Program-made: the position numbers and the translations under genes
Assembly: GCA_016288815.1 (NCBI GenBank)
Contig: JAEELF010000062.1
Coordinates: forward strand, 1-62,754
DNA length: 62,754 nt
Direction: 5' to 3'
Origin: Ruminococcus sp.
GTDB lineage: Bacteria; Bacillota; Clostridia; Oscillospirales; Ruminococcaceae
The notes under the pieces: generated by a model
What the model saw: the letters and a program-made list of their open reading frames with translations, nothing else
What the model was told of the DNA's origin: nothing
The model's database searches: none
In this document: in pieces, positions 45,615-53,970 of the stretch
Layout: each line of letters opens with the position of its first letter
Position numbering within the stretch: the first letter of the stretch is position 1

Positions 45615-47942
45615 ATGAAAAAATTCAAACTCGTAAGAAAGCTCACTGCCGGCTTCACTTCGGCGGTGACTGCCGCGGTCTGCGCTGCTTCGTCTTTCAG
45701 TGCCCCGACTGCGGTCATCACGGCGTCTGCGGCGCCCGACACAGAAAACTACGCTAAGCTCCTCCAGTACTCGCTCTATATGTACGACGCCAATATGTGC
45801 GGCGATCAGGTCGATGAAAAGAGCGGCTTCTCCTGGCGCGGCGACTGTCACACCGGTGACCTCGTCCCGGGCGGCTTCCACGACTGCGGCGACCACGTCA
45901 AGTTCGGCATCACCGCCGGTTACTCCGCTGCGACACTCGGCTGGAGCTACATGGAGTACAAGGACGTCTTCGATGAGCTCGGTCAGACAGGTCACCTCAA
46001 GCTCATCACCGACCACTTCGCAAAGTACTTCAAGGATTCCACAACACTCAGCGGCGGCACGGTAACGAATTTCGTATACCAGATCGGCGACGGCGGCATG
46101 GATCACAACAGCTACTGGGGACCTCCCGAGGAACAGGATCAGTCCTCGCGCAAGGTGTTCCAGACATCCGGCGGCGCAAGCGACATCGCGGCTGAGTACG
46201 CTGCAGGTCTTGCCGTTAACTACATCAACTTCGGCAACGAGGATGACCTCACCTACGCTAAGGCACTCTGGGATTTCTCCACAAAGTACAACCAATGTGC
46301 GACCGAGGGTGTCGGCGGATTCTATGATACCAGCACCTACGTTGACGATCAGGCATTCGCAGCCGGCTTCCTCTATCTTGCCACAAATGATGAAAAATAC
46401 AAGAACTTCCTCAGCTCCAACATGAAGGACCCCAACTGGATATACTGCTGGAGCAACGTTTATCTCGGAGCTTCTGTGCTCAACGGTGAGATAAACGGCG
46501 ATTACAGTATCGTCAAGAAGTTCGCATCCGGAAACTTCAATAATCCGGGCACATGGTACGTTCCCGACGGCTGGGGCGCTGCACGCTACAACACGGCGGG
46601 ACAGTTCATGGGTCTGCTCCTTACAGAGCACAATCAGGGCGATTACTCCGCATGGGCTAAGAGCCAGATGAGCATGATACTCGGCGATAACCCCAAGAAC
46701 GTATGCCTCGTTGTCGGCTACAGTGACATCTCCGCGAAGTATCCCCACCATGAGGCGGCTTCGGGTCTGCGCGGCTGGGACGAGTACAACGCGGCAGGCG
46801 CGACCTTCGGCGGCAAGGGCTACACCCTCACGGGTGCGCTCGAGGGCGGATTCTCGAATACGTCCTTCCAGTACGTTGACGCGCTCAACGACATCACCTC
46901 CTCTGAGGTTGGTATCGACTACAACGCTACTCTCGTGGCTGCGGCTGCGGGTCTCTACAAGATATACGGCACCGGAACTGTTGACAGCAAGGTCAACGGT
47001 GTCGAGAGGGATATCCAGTACGAGAATCCGACTTCACAGACCACTACTTCCACAACAACTACAGAGACCACAACTACTACAACTACACCCGTCGCTCCGC
47101 AGTACCTCGTGAAGGTGAACATCGTTGCCGAGGACACCGGCGAGCAGCTCTCCGGCGTGACTTACTCGATCAGCGGAGGCGGCGAAAACGGTGCTTACTA
47201 CGGCTCTAAGGAGTTCGTTTCAAGCTCTGAGCCGGAAGTTGTGAATGTAAACTGGCACGATATGGACAGCCTTGATGGTACCTACTGGGAGGTAGCAATA
47301 AAGGGTGTTCCGCAGGGGTATATGTATCCTTCATCGATCAATAAGAGCATCTTGATCAGCCGCGACGGCGTTGCTGAGGTGACTGTTGAGATCCCGCTCG
47401 CTCCCGATTACTCCACCATGACATTCGAGCTGGCTCTCACTGACAAGGACACCGGCAAGGCTGTTTCGGGTGTCGAGTTCTCTATCTCCGGCAAGGAGAG
47501 CGGCAACGACCTCGGTACCAAGACCTATGTTTCCGGCGACGGGCTCAACGTCATCGACATGAAGTGGGATAACATCACTGACCCGTCCAAGACCACATGG
47601 ACTTGTCTCATCACGTCCGTTCCCGAGGGCTACGATATGCCTGAGGACCCGGATATCGTCTTCGTTTTCCATACCCTGAACAAGGTGAGCTCGAGCCGCG
47701 AACTCACAGCCAACGGTTCCTCCGACCTCTGGGGCGACGCGAACTGCAGCGGCGAAGTCAATATGGCTGACGCGGTCGCGATCATGAGAAGTCAGGCTGA
47801 CCCTGATGACTACGCGCTCAGCGCCAAGGGCAAGCGTCTGGCTGACGTTACGGGCAACGGGGACGGTGTTACCAACGCCGACGCTCTCACTATCCAGCAG
47901 TATGAGGCGGGTATCGTTACTGAGCTGCCTGTTAAGTCCTGA
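45615..47942 (+). CDS. Secreted GH9 cellulase with two repeated beta modules and a type I dockerin
   Basis: A 775-residue secreted glucanase. A signal peptide (about 1-40) precedes a GH9 domain (about 45-460) with the catalytic aspartates in HDCGDHVKF (about 89), the histidine motif HHEAASG (about 378) and the catalytic glutamate in SSEVGIDYNA (about 431). A Thr-rich linker (473-495) is followed by two related beta-sandwich-like modules (about 496-595 and 599-692), each with DTG(E/K)..SGV..SISG and a Val-Pro-(Q/E)-Gly-Tyr end; I cannot name them. The dockerin (706-775) has DANCSGEVNMADAVAIM and DVTGNGDGVTNADALTI. It probably acts on cellulose within a cellulosome. The ATG follows AAGGAAGGAACATGAC. 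Confidence 0.92.
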   Translation: MKKFKLVRKLTAGFTSAVTAAVCAASSFSAPTAVITASAAPDTENYAKLLQYSLYMYDANMCGDQVDEKSGFSWRGDCHTGDLVPGGFHDCGDHVKFGITAGYSAATLGWSYMEYKDVFDELGQTGHLKLITDHFAKYFKDSTTLSGGTVTNFVYQIGDGGMDHNSYWGPPEEQDQSSRKVFQTSGGASDIAAEYAAGLAVNYINFGNEDDLTYAKALWDFSTKYNQCATEGVGGFYDTSTYVDDQAFAAGFLYLATNDEKYKNFLSSNMKDPNWIYCWSNVYLGASVLNGEINGDYSIVKKFASGNFNNPGTWYVPDGWGAARYNTAGQFMGLLLTEHNQGDYSAWAKSQMSMILGDNPKNVCLVVGYSDISAKYPHHEAASGLRGWDEYNAAGATFGGKGYTLTGALEGGFSNTSFQYVDALNDITSSEVGIDYNATLVAAAAGLYKIYGTGTVDSKVNGVERDIQYENPTSQTTTSTTTTETTTTTTTPVAPQYLVKVNIVAEDTGEQLSGVTYSISGGGENGAYYGSKEFVSSSEPEVVNVNWHDMDSLDGTYWEVAIKGVPQGYMYPSSINKSILISRDGVAEVTVEIPLAPDYSTMTFELALTDKDTGKAVSGVEFSISGKESGNDLGTKTYVSGDGLNVIDMKWDNITDPSKTTWTCLITSVPEGYDMPEDPDIVFVFHTLNKVSSSRELTANGSSDLWGDANCSGEVNMADAVAIMRSQADPDDYALSAKGKRLADVTGNGDGVTNADALTIQQYEAGIVTELPVKS

Positions 47943-47957
47943 TAATATCCTGCATTG

Positions 47958-47985
47958 AAAAAGCTCCCTTCGGGGAGCTTTTTTG
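47958..47985 (+). terminator. Terminator of the GH9 cellulase
   Basis: AAGCTCCC/GGGAGCTT with loop TTCG then TTTT. Confidence 0.9.
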
Positions 47986-48075
47986 GCAGCGCGACGCTGC
48001 ACCCTCTGGACTCCGCCAGAGGGTGCAGGTTGCCTTTGGAATCCCCTTGCTGAAAAAGCTCCGTATGCGATGACG
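47986..48075. repeat. Partial composite repeat E/X/D/E
   Basis: GCAGCGCGACGCTGC, then CCCTCTGGACTCCGCCAGAG, module D (TTTGGAATCCCCTTGCTGA) and the start of E (CCGTATGCGATGA). It separates two converging genes together with terminators on either side. Confidence 0.65.
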
Positions 48076-48105
48076 AAAAACGCTCCCCGAGGGGAGCGTC
48101 TTTTT
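48076..48105. terminator. Terminator of the GT-C-like gene (bidirectional)
   Basis: CGCTCCCC/GGGGAGCG hairpin with AAAAA on the left (T run on minus strand) and TTTTT on the right. Confidence 0.8.
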
Positions 48106-48106
48106 A

Positions 48107-50698
48107 TTACTTCCAGAATTCTATTACCTGTGTGTAGAATGTGCTCAGCTCCGGATAGTCCGAGGCGGGCAGTGAGAAATGATATATCTGCGGGATGTTT
48201 ATCACCAGTGCTGCTATCACGGACACTCCCATGAACAGACGGAACAGCTTCTTCAATGTCTCGTTCCTGCTCGTTGTGTACAGGAAGAACAGCACTGCGA
48301 ACGCGCCCATGAGTATCTCCCATGAGAAGTCCGCGACGTAGCGTACTGCATATCCGCTCTCCCATATCGAGCAGATTATCACGAGCGGCATTACTACGCA
48401 GGGAAGTCCGATAAGCGTGAGCCATTTCAGGCGGGTCTTGCGGTCGGGAAGTCTGCGGAGGGCACGTCCTGCAAGGAAGTAGCCGAATACCGGCAGCGCC
48501 AGCCAGAATATTCCCGAGGTGTTGCCGACGTCGCTGAAATAATAGCCGTTCGCGCCCAGTCGGTAGTACGGGGTGGTCACATAGGGGTACTCAGGGATTA
48601 TCGACGGGAATGCGATCAGGTAGTTGAAAAGTCCGATGAGGACGAAGTGGGTGTGGTACTGCGAGTCAACGAAGTCGTTGATAGTGAGCGAGTACTGGAT
48701 ACCGAAGTCGAGCGGCGAGCCGAATCTCGCGTAGTTGTACCACATCTGCACTGAGCCGAGCACTATGAAGGGCAGCAGTGCGCATACGGCGTAGATGATA
48801 CCTCTGGGTATGCTGCGGGAGGTCGTTCCCTCGGCGGTGGTAACGGTGGAAGCCTTCTTCAGTCCGAAGAGGTAGTAGATGCACGCGCATACGGAGTACA
48901 CTGCGAGCGTCGGGCGGCAGAGGACTGCCGTCGCGAGGAAGAGCGACGCGAGGAACGCCTTCACGGGCGAGGTCTTTCCCTTGCTGATGACGTTGGACGA
49001 GATCAGGAAGAACGCGCCGAGTGTCGTGAATGCGAAGCCCGACGATATGGATATCTCGTAGAAGATCGTGCGTCCTGCGCAGAACCAGATGCCGCAGACT
49101 GTGTGCAGCATGATGAGGCCTGCGATGTAGCAGCCGGCGGGTATCTTCCTGAACCAGCGCTTCATTATAGCGTCGTAGGTCATGGTGAGGAAGATCAGGC
49201 CTATCAGGCAGAATATCAGCACGGCGATGTTCGTCGAGAAGAAGTTGCCCGTTATCTTGTGGTAGGGCAGGAACAGCAGAACTACCGGTGCTATTCCGTA
49301 GTAGGAGTAGTATTTGCCGTCGTAGTAGACGTGGTCCCAGCGGTAGTATGCGCCGGAGGAGTCACGCACGCCCCAGTCGTAGGGGTCGTCGAGCGCCATG
49401 AGCTCGGCGGTGGGCTTTTCGGTGAGGGAGACCTGTCCTGCCTCGAAGGCTGTGACTATCTCCTCGGTTATCTGGTCGCCGGACCTGAGCTCGAACTGCT
49501 TTTTCAGTCCGCCGTCCGGGAGCTCCTTGAAGACTATCTCTATCGCGAGAGTCAGGGAGATGACTGTTATTACTGCTGCTGCGACCTTGCACAGTCTGCG
49601 GGTCTTGCCGCTCGCTGCGAGAAGGAGCGCTGAATTGAGCATTCCGTACAGGAACGTGCCGAGTATCACGATGAGGAAGTATCTCAGCCACGATACGGTG
49701 AACGGTATCATGACGTTGAGCTCGATACTCTCGACGGTGTAGTGCTGGCTGCCGCTCGTTCCGGTGAATTTGAAGCGGATATCACGGATATCTCCCGACA
49801 TCAGCGCTGTGACGTATGCGGAGTCGGGGTTATTGCTGACTATCTCGCCCCTGATGACGTCGTAGCGCATTTCCTCGTGGGTGGCGTCTGCGGCGTCTAT
49901 GATGAAGTTTATCTTCTGTATGTTGTCTGCCTTGCCATCGTATTTTATGTTGGCGTGTACCGTGCCGACCTTCATGCCGAGCTCCTCGAACGAGATGAGC
50001 ACCTCGCCCGCTCCGCTCGCGGAGATACTGCCGTCGCCGTTTATCGAATCGACGTTCTCACAGTAGCCGTCACCGGGCTTGATGGTCTTCTTCTCGTAGC
50101 CGCCGAAAAGCAGGTGGTACGACGGGAACTGGAAGACGGTGAGCTCGAGCACGAGCGCTGCAAGGGCTATTTTCTGGGCAAACCGAAGCAGCCGCGAGGA
50201 CTTCGAGCGGAGGACGTAGTCGCAGAGCATCTCGATCACTACGGTCACTGCCATTGCCGCAAAGGCGCCTCTGAAGCCGCTGAACGTCGATATGCCGAGA
50301 ATGTCCGCTGCACCGACCATGACCACGATGACAGTGAATATCGTGCTCAACAGCGAGAGGACGTTCTCCTTCGTTGTTGGCTGGGGCTGCTGCGGCTCCG
50401 GAGCCTTCTTTGCGTCCTTTTTCCTGGGGGCGGGCTTCTTCTTTGCCTCGGGTTTTTTAGGCTCGGGCTTCTTTGCGGGTGCTTTTTTCTCCTCGGGTGC
50501 CGGCTCCTCAGCGGGAGCGTTCTTTTCCGGGGCGTCCTCTGCGGGAGTATCCTCCGTCAGTTCGGCGGGGTCATCCTCGGGCTCTGCCGGCTTTGGCTTG
50601 GGGAGATACTTATATTTTGCTGCCGAGCGTATAAAATTCGCCGACACTGCGGCGGTCATTACAAGATCGGCTGCGAATAGTCCAGCAATGCTGCTCAT
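48107..50698 (-). CDS. Large GT-C-like polytopic membrane protein with a charged Pro/Ala/Lys/Glu segment
   Basis: An 863-residue protein. After an N-terminal membrane segment (SSIAGLFAADLVMTAAV) comes a low-complexity region of about 75 residues rich in P, A, E and K (repeats such as KKPEPKKPEA). About a dozen membrane segments follow with a large extracytoplasmic part (about 205-320). Later motifs include YYRWDHVYYDGKYYSYYGIA and FLPYHKITG, of the style seen in GT-C glycosyltransferases or O-mannosyl/oligosaccharide transferases; the catalytic residues are not certain. Start: ATG 50698 after AAAGGAAGTTGGAT rather than TTG 50704. It is transcribed alone from its own promoter. Confidence 0.7.
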   Translation of the reverse strand: MSSIAGLFAADLVMTAAVSANFIRSAAKYKYLPKPKPAEPEDDPAELTEDTPAEDAPEKNAPAEEPAPEEKKAPAKKPEPKKPEAKKKPAPRKKDAKKAPEPQQPQPTTKENVLSLLSTIFTVIVVMVGAADILGISTFSGFRGAFAAMAVTVVIEMLCDYVLRSKSSRLLRFAQKIALAALVLELTVFQFPSYHLLFGGYEKKTIKPGDGYCENVDSINGDGSISASGAGEVLISFEELGMKVGTVHANIKYDGKADNIQKINFIIDAADATHEEMRYDVIRGEIVSNNPDSAYVTALMSGDIRDIRFKFTGTSGSQHYTVESIELNVMIPFTVSWLRYFLIVILGTFLYGMLNSALLLAASGKTRRLCKVAAAVITVISLTLAIEIVFKELPDGGLKKQFELRSGDQITEEIVTAFEAGQVSLTEKPTAELMALDDPYDWGVRDSSGAYYRWDHVYYDGKYYSYYGIAPVVLLFLPYHKITGNFFSTNIAVLIFCLIGLIFLTMTYDAIMKRWFRKIPAGCYIAGLIMLHTVCGIWFCAGRTIFYEISISSGFAFTTLGAFFLISSNVISKGKTSPVKAFLASLFLATAVLCRPTLAVYSVCACIYYLFGLKKASTVTTAEGTTSRSIPRGIIYAVCALLPFIVLGSVQMWYNYARFGSPLDFGIQYSLTINDFVDSQYHTHFVLIGLFNYLIAFPSIIPEYPYVTTPYYRLGANGYYFSDVGNTSGIFWLALPVFGYFLAGRALRRLPDRKTRLKWLTLIGLPCVVMPLVIICSIWESGYAVRYVADFSWEILMGAFAVLFFLYTTSRNETLKKLFRLFMGVSVIAALVINIPQIYHFSLPASDYPELSTFYTQVIEFWK

Positions 50699-50745
50699 AT
50701 CCAACTTCCTTTCTCAATTTGGTTATGCAATGTAATAACTCTATT

Positions 50746-50774
50746 ATTATACCATATATCCGCTCGGATTGCAA
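50746..50774 (-). promoter_or_regulatory. Promoter of the GT-C-like gene
   Basis: Minus strand TTGCAA (50774-50769), 17-base spacer, TATAAT (50751-50746). Confidence 0.75.
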
Positions 50775-50794
50775 CCAAAACAGCGAAATTTATG

Positions 50795-50937
50795 CAAAAA
50801 AAGGCAGCCGGTAAGTGTAATGCTCATATGGAAGTATTACGCGAACCTACTGGGTGAAAACCTTTCTGAGGAAAGGGTCTCCCTCAATAAGTCCATGTAA
50901 AATTTCTATATGAGAACTACTCTTACCGGCTGCTGTT
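50795..50937 (-). ncRNA. Structured RNA candidate behind fakA
   Basis: A 143-base segment on the minus strand beginning six bases after the fakA stop. The ends pair in GCAGCCGGTAAG/CTTACCGGCTGC, followed on the minus strand by CTTTTTTT, which makes a terminator. Inside are CTCATAT/ATATGAG, GGACTTATTG/CAGTAGGTTC (with G-U pairs) and an apical CCTTTC-CTCA-GAAAGG, forming a rod of stacked stems. The architecture recalls 6S RNA but the length is short and I did not match it to a named family. No separate promoter was seen, so it may be a processed 3' UTR. Confidence 0.6.
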
Positions 50938-50941
50938 TAAC

Positions 50942-52597
50942 TCATTCAACTGAGATGATGTAGTAGTACACCGGCTGTCCGCCGTTCACGAGCATTACTT
51001 CGACCCTGTCGCCCAGCTTGCTCTGGATAAATTCCTGGAGCTGCTCGGCGTTCTCGCCGGTAACGTCCGCACCGTATATCAGCGTGACGTAGCTCGCGTC
51101 GCCCTTGGTCAGCTTCTTGACCAGCTTGTAGGTCGCCTTGTTGATGTCGCGCTCCGTGAAGCTCAGCTTGCCGTTGTCGAGCGCGAGTATCTCGCCCTCC
51201 TTGATCTGGTGTCCCTCGAACTCGCTATCGCGTGCGGCAAAGGTGACAAGTCCGGTCTGGACCTTCTCGAATGCCTTGGTCATCGCGATGCGGTTCTCGG
51301 CAAGTCCCTGACTTTCGTCAAACGCAAGCATTGCAGCGATACCTTGCGGTATAGTACGGGTCTGGAGCACGCAAACGCGGCGGTCGGTCAGCTTTACTGC
51401 CTGCTCTGCCGCCATGATGATGTTCTTGTTGTTCGGGAGCACGAAGACTGTGCTTGCGGGAGTCGCAAGTATCGCGCGGAGTATGTCGTCCGTGGAGGGG
51501 TTCATGGTCTGGCCGCCCTTGACTACGACGTCCGCACCGAGGTCGGTGAACATGGCTTCAAGTCCGTGGCCTGCCGCTACTGCGACGAAGCCGAAGGTCT
51601 TCTCTGGCTCCGCGGGGGTGAAGCCCTCCTTGGCTGCCTCTGCCTCTTTGACCTTGTTCTTGTGCTGGATGCGCATATTCTCTATCTTCGGCTTGGGGTC
51701 GTTGATGAAATAGCCGAATTCAAGCGCTTTCTGGAGCGCCTTGCCGGGGTTGTCGGTATGTACATGGACCTTGATTATCTCCTCGTCGTCAACGACTACG
51801 ACGCAGTCGCCGATCGTTTCGAGGTAGGCGCGGAGCATGAACGGGTCGGGGCAGTCTTCCTTCTTCTCGACCATGAACTCCGTGCAGTAGGTGTAGGTTA
51901 TCTCGTCGTCGTACTCGCTGACGGCGGTGCTGAAGTTCTCGACTGTTGCTTCGGTCGCTGCGGTCTTCTCTGCGGGGGTCGCTATCGCGCCGCCGTTGAA
52001 GACGTCGTACATCGCGCGGAAGATTATCGCCAAGCCCTTGCCGCCGGCGTCTACTACGCCTGCCTTTTTCAGCTGGGGGAGCATTTCGGTGGTCTGCTCG
52101 AGGACTGTTTCGGCTTCGGTGCAGACCTCGTTCCAGAAGATGACCTCGTCGCTCGTGGAGAGGGCGATCTCCTTTGCCTTCTCGGACGCTGCCCTGACTA
52201 CCGTGAGGATAGTTCCCTCGACGGGCTTCATGACTGCTTTGTATGCGGCTGTTACTCCGAGCTCGAGCGACCTTGCGAAATCCTCGCAGTTTGCCTCCTC
52301 GCAGCCGGCAAGTCCCTTCGATATGCCGCGGAAGATCAGCGAGAGTATTACTCCCGAGTTGCCGCGGGCGCCCCTGAGGAATGCTGTTGCAGCCGTGGAA
52401 GCGACCTCGGAGACCGTTACGCTGTCGTCCATGCGGCGGAGCTCGTTTATGGAGTTGCCGATGGTCATGGACATATTCGTTCCTGTATCGCCGTCAGGCA
52501 CGGGGTAGACGTTGAGCTCATCGACCTCGCGCTTGCGGTTGTTTATCGTGATAGCCGCCGATATTATGGCGTTTTTAAGCAGATAACCGTTTATCAC
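50942..52597 (-). CDS. fakA: Fatty-acid kinase FakA / DAK2-domain protein (YloV)
   Basis: A 551-residue protein. The N-terminal DAK2 domain (about 1-200) has NVYPVPDGDTGTNMSMT and FLRGARGNSGVILSL, nucleotide-binding motifs of the dihydroxyacetone kinase family. The middle and C-terminal domains are those of FakA/YloV. FakA phosphorylates fatty acids held by FakB proteins; no FakB is in this window. The start is GTG at 52597 behind GGAGGAAGAACT; an earlier in-frame TTG (52615) would place the ribosome binding site inside the gene. It is 22 bases behind asp23, as is usual. Confidence 0.9.
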   Translation of the reverse strand: MINGYLLKNAIISAAITINNRKREVDELNVYPVPDGDTGTNMSMTIGNSINELRRMDDSVTVSEVASTAATAFLRGARGNSGVILSLIFRGISKGLAGCEEANCEDFARSLELGVTAAYKAVMKPVEGTILTVVRAASEKAKEIALSTSDEVIFWNEVCTEAETVLEQTTEMLPQLKKAGVVDAGGKGLAIIFRAMYDVFNGGAIATPAEKTAATEATVENFSTAVSEYDDEITYTYCTEFMVEKKEDCPDPFMLRAYLETIGDCVVVVDDEEIIKVHVHTDNPGKALQKALEFGYFINDPKPKIENMRIQHKNKVKEAEAAKEGFTPAEPEKTFGFVAVAAGHGLEAMFTDLGADVVVKGGQTMNPSTDDILRAILATPASTVFVLPNNKNIIMAAEQAVKLTDRRVCVLQTRTIPQGIAAMLAFDESQGLAENRIAMTKAFEKVQTGLVTFAARDSEFEGHQIKEGEILALDNGKLSFTERDINKATYKLVKKLTKGDASYVTLIYGADVTGENAEQLQEFIQSKLGDRVEVMLVNGGQPVYYYIISVE

Positions 52598-52619
52598 AGT
52601 TCTTCCTCCATTCAATACG

Positions 52620-52976
52620 TTACGAGTTCATGTCGTCAACGTAGACGTTGACCTTATGGACCTCTGTACCCACAGCCTCCTCGACGGTGAAGCTCACCTT
52701 GTGGATTATGCTGTTGACGGCTGCGGTGATGTTGGTGCCGTAGGTGACCTTGATATGGAGGTCGATGACAAGTCCGCCCTTGCTGTCCTGGCGGACTGCC
52801 ACTCCGCGCGGCTTGCACAGCTTACCGCGGGAGAGGGAGGAGATCGTCGAGCGGAAGGTGTTGACGTTGCAGACGTCCGCGACGCCGAAGCAGTCGCATA
52901 CTGCGTGCCTTACGATGTCGGTGAGGTATGCCTCCGAAATGGAGATCTTTCCGATGTGGTTTTCGACTGTTACCAT
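52620..52976 (-). CDS. Asp23/Gls24 family protein
   Basis: A 118-residue protein of the Asp23 (alkaline shock) family. It starts MVTVENHIGKISISEAYLTD and has GVADVCN then the beta-strand pair DLHIKVTYG, typical of the family. Asp23 proteins are usually coupled to fakA (YloU-YloV in Bacillus), as here. The molecular role is not settled. It leads the pair on the minus strand. Confidence 0.88.
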   Translation of the reverse strand: MVTVENHIGKISISEAYLTDIVRHAVCDCFGVADVCNVNTFRSTISSLSRGKLCKPRGVAVRQDSKGGLVIDLHIKVTYGTNITAAVNSIIHKVSFTVEEAVGTEVHKVNVYVDDMNS

Positions 52977-53071
52977 ATATATCCGCTCCTTGTCCTGATT
53001 TACGGCATTTTTGCACGTATCGTCTTATTATAGCACACTATTCCTGATTTTACAATAGCATTTTGGAATGA

Positions 53072-53611
53072 TTATTCGTTCCCGCGCGCGGGGATTTTTA
53101 TGCACGTTGATACTATATACTGTCCTTTTATGATGTACTGGCGGAAGGCATAGCCGGCGGCAGTGGTGGTCACGGCGCTGCCGGAGAAGCCGAAGCTGAC
53201 GCTGCTGAGCGGGTAACCGATGCCTGTTCCCAGCGCCTTGACGTAGGCTTCCTTCAGCGTCCAGATACGGGTGAACATCATGTCGCGCTCGCTCTCCGGC
53301 AGGCTCCCGATGAGGGCGCGCTCGCTCTCCGAGAACGAACGCCTTGCGACGTTGGGGCGGTACTTCCGCACCTTTTCGCAGTCGGCGCCGCATTCTGTGT
53401 CCGCGACAAGACAGACCGCTATCCCCTCCGCGTGGGAGAGGTTGAAGAAGACGTCCGGGCGCTCCGCTAAGTATGGCTTGCCGTTCTCCCCCATGCGCAG
53501 GGGCGCGTCCGGGTAGGCTATGTTCCGCTTTTTCAGGCACTCGCGCAGCAGGGCGTGCGCGTGCGCGTGCTGCGCGGAGTGGTCGAGTTCGATCATCGAG
53601 ATCATCAGCAT
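53072..53611 (-). CDS. Sfp-type 4'-phosphopantetheinyl transferase
   Basis: A 179-residue enzyme loading phosphopantetheine onto carrier proteins. Family residues are GADCEKVRKY (magnesium ligand Asp, then Glu) and WTLKEAYVKALGTGI (WxxKEA motif), with the N-terminal RMGENGKPY-like segment preceding. It is shorter than Sfp (about 225 residues) but keeps the core. ATG at 53611 follows GAGGTGAACGCC; the frame continues to 53698 through a region containing TATAAT-like bases. Apart from acpP no carrier protein is seen in this window, so ACP is a plausible substrate. Confidence 0.85.
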   Translation of the reverse strand: MLMISMIELDHSAQHAHAHALLRECLKKRNIAYPDAPLRMGENGKPYLAERPDVFFNLSHAEGIAVCLVADTECGADCEKVRKYRPNVARRSFSESERALIGSLPESERDMMFTRIWTLKEAYVKALGTGIGYPLSSVSFGFSGSAVTTTAAGYAFRQYIIKGQYIVSTCIKIPARGNE

Positions 53612-53717
53612 GGCGTTCACCTCAGTCATATTATAGCAGATACCGGCCGGGATTGCAATGCGGAATGCGGAATTATTGTGCGGAATGCGCCCTTGCATGT
53701 GCGGCTATAAGCGAGGG

Positions 53718-53822
53718 GGAAACGTGTCCGGGCGCAGCGTCACGCTGCCGCACAATGAGTTTTTCCCTTTGCATTAGACCGCCCGCGCGGGCTCCGCGCC
53801 CCTTTGGAATCCCATCGTTGGT
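53718..53822. repeat. Composite repeat E-F-D
   Basis: Module E end (53720-53749, CGTGTCCGGGCGCAGCGTCA then CGCTGCC), module F inverted (53759-53801; CCGCCCGCGCGGGCTCCGCG) and module D (CCTTTGGAATCCCATCGTTG). No gene is seen between 53612 and 53970 except this and the FHA promoter. Confidence 0.7.
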
Positions 53823-53891
53823 ACTTATACCCGAATAGTGCGTCCCTGCATTGCAGACCTATCGCTTACCGGAATCTTAGTCCTCAAATCC

Positions 53892-53920
53892 TTGACTTTG
53901 CGGCGGAGTTGGTGTATAAT
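53892..53920 (+). promoter_or_regulatory. Promoter of the FHA/PP2C operon
   Basis: TTGACT (53892-53897), 17-base spacer, TATAAT (53915-53920). Confidence 0.8.
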
Positions 53921-53970
53921 TACAGTGTATAGGTTTTTCCTGCAAATCCATAATAGAAGAGGGTATTGAA

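Noticed and set aside
47031..47100. Simple-sequence repeats of ACT/ACA in the cellulase genes (also about 56660-56760 and 57170-57270)
   Set aside because: They encode the Thr-rich linkers in frame; not an independent repeat or CRISPR.
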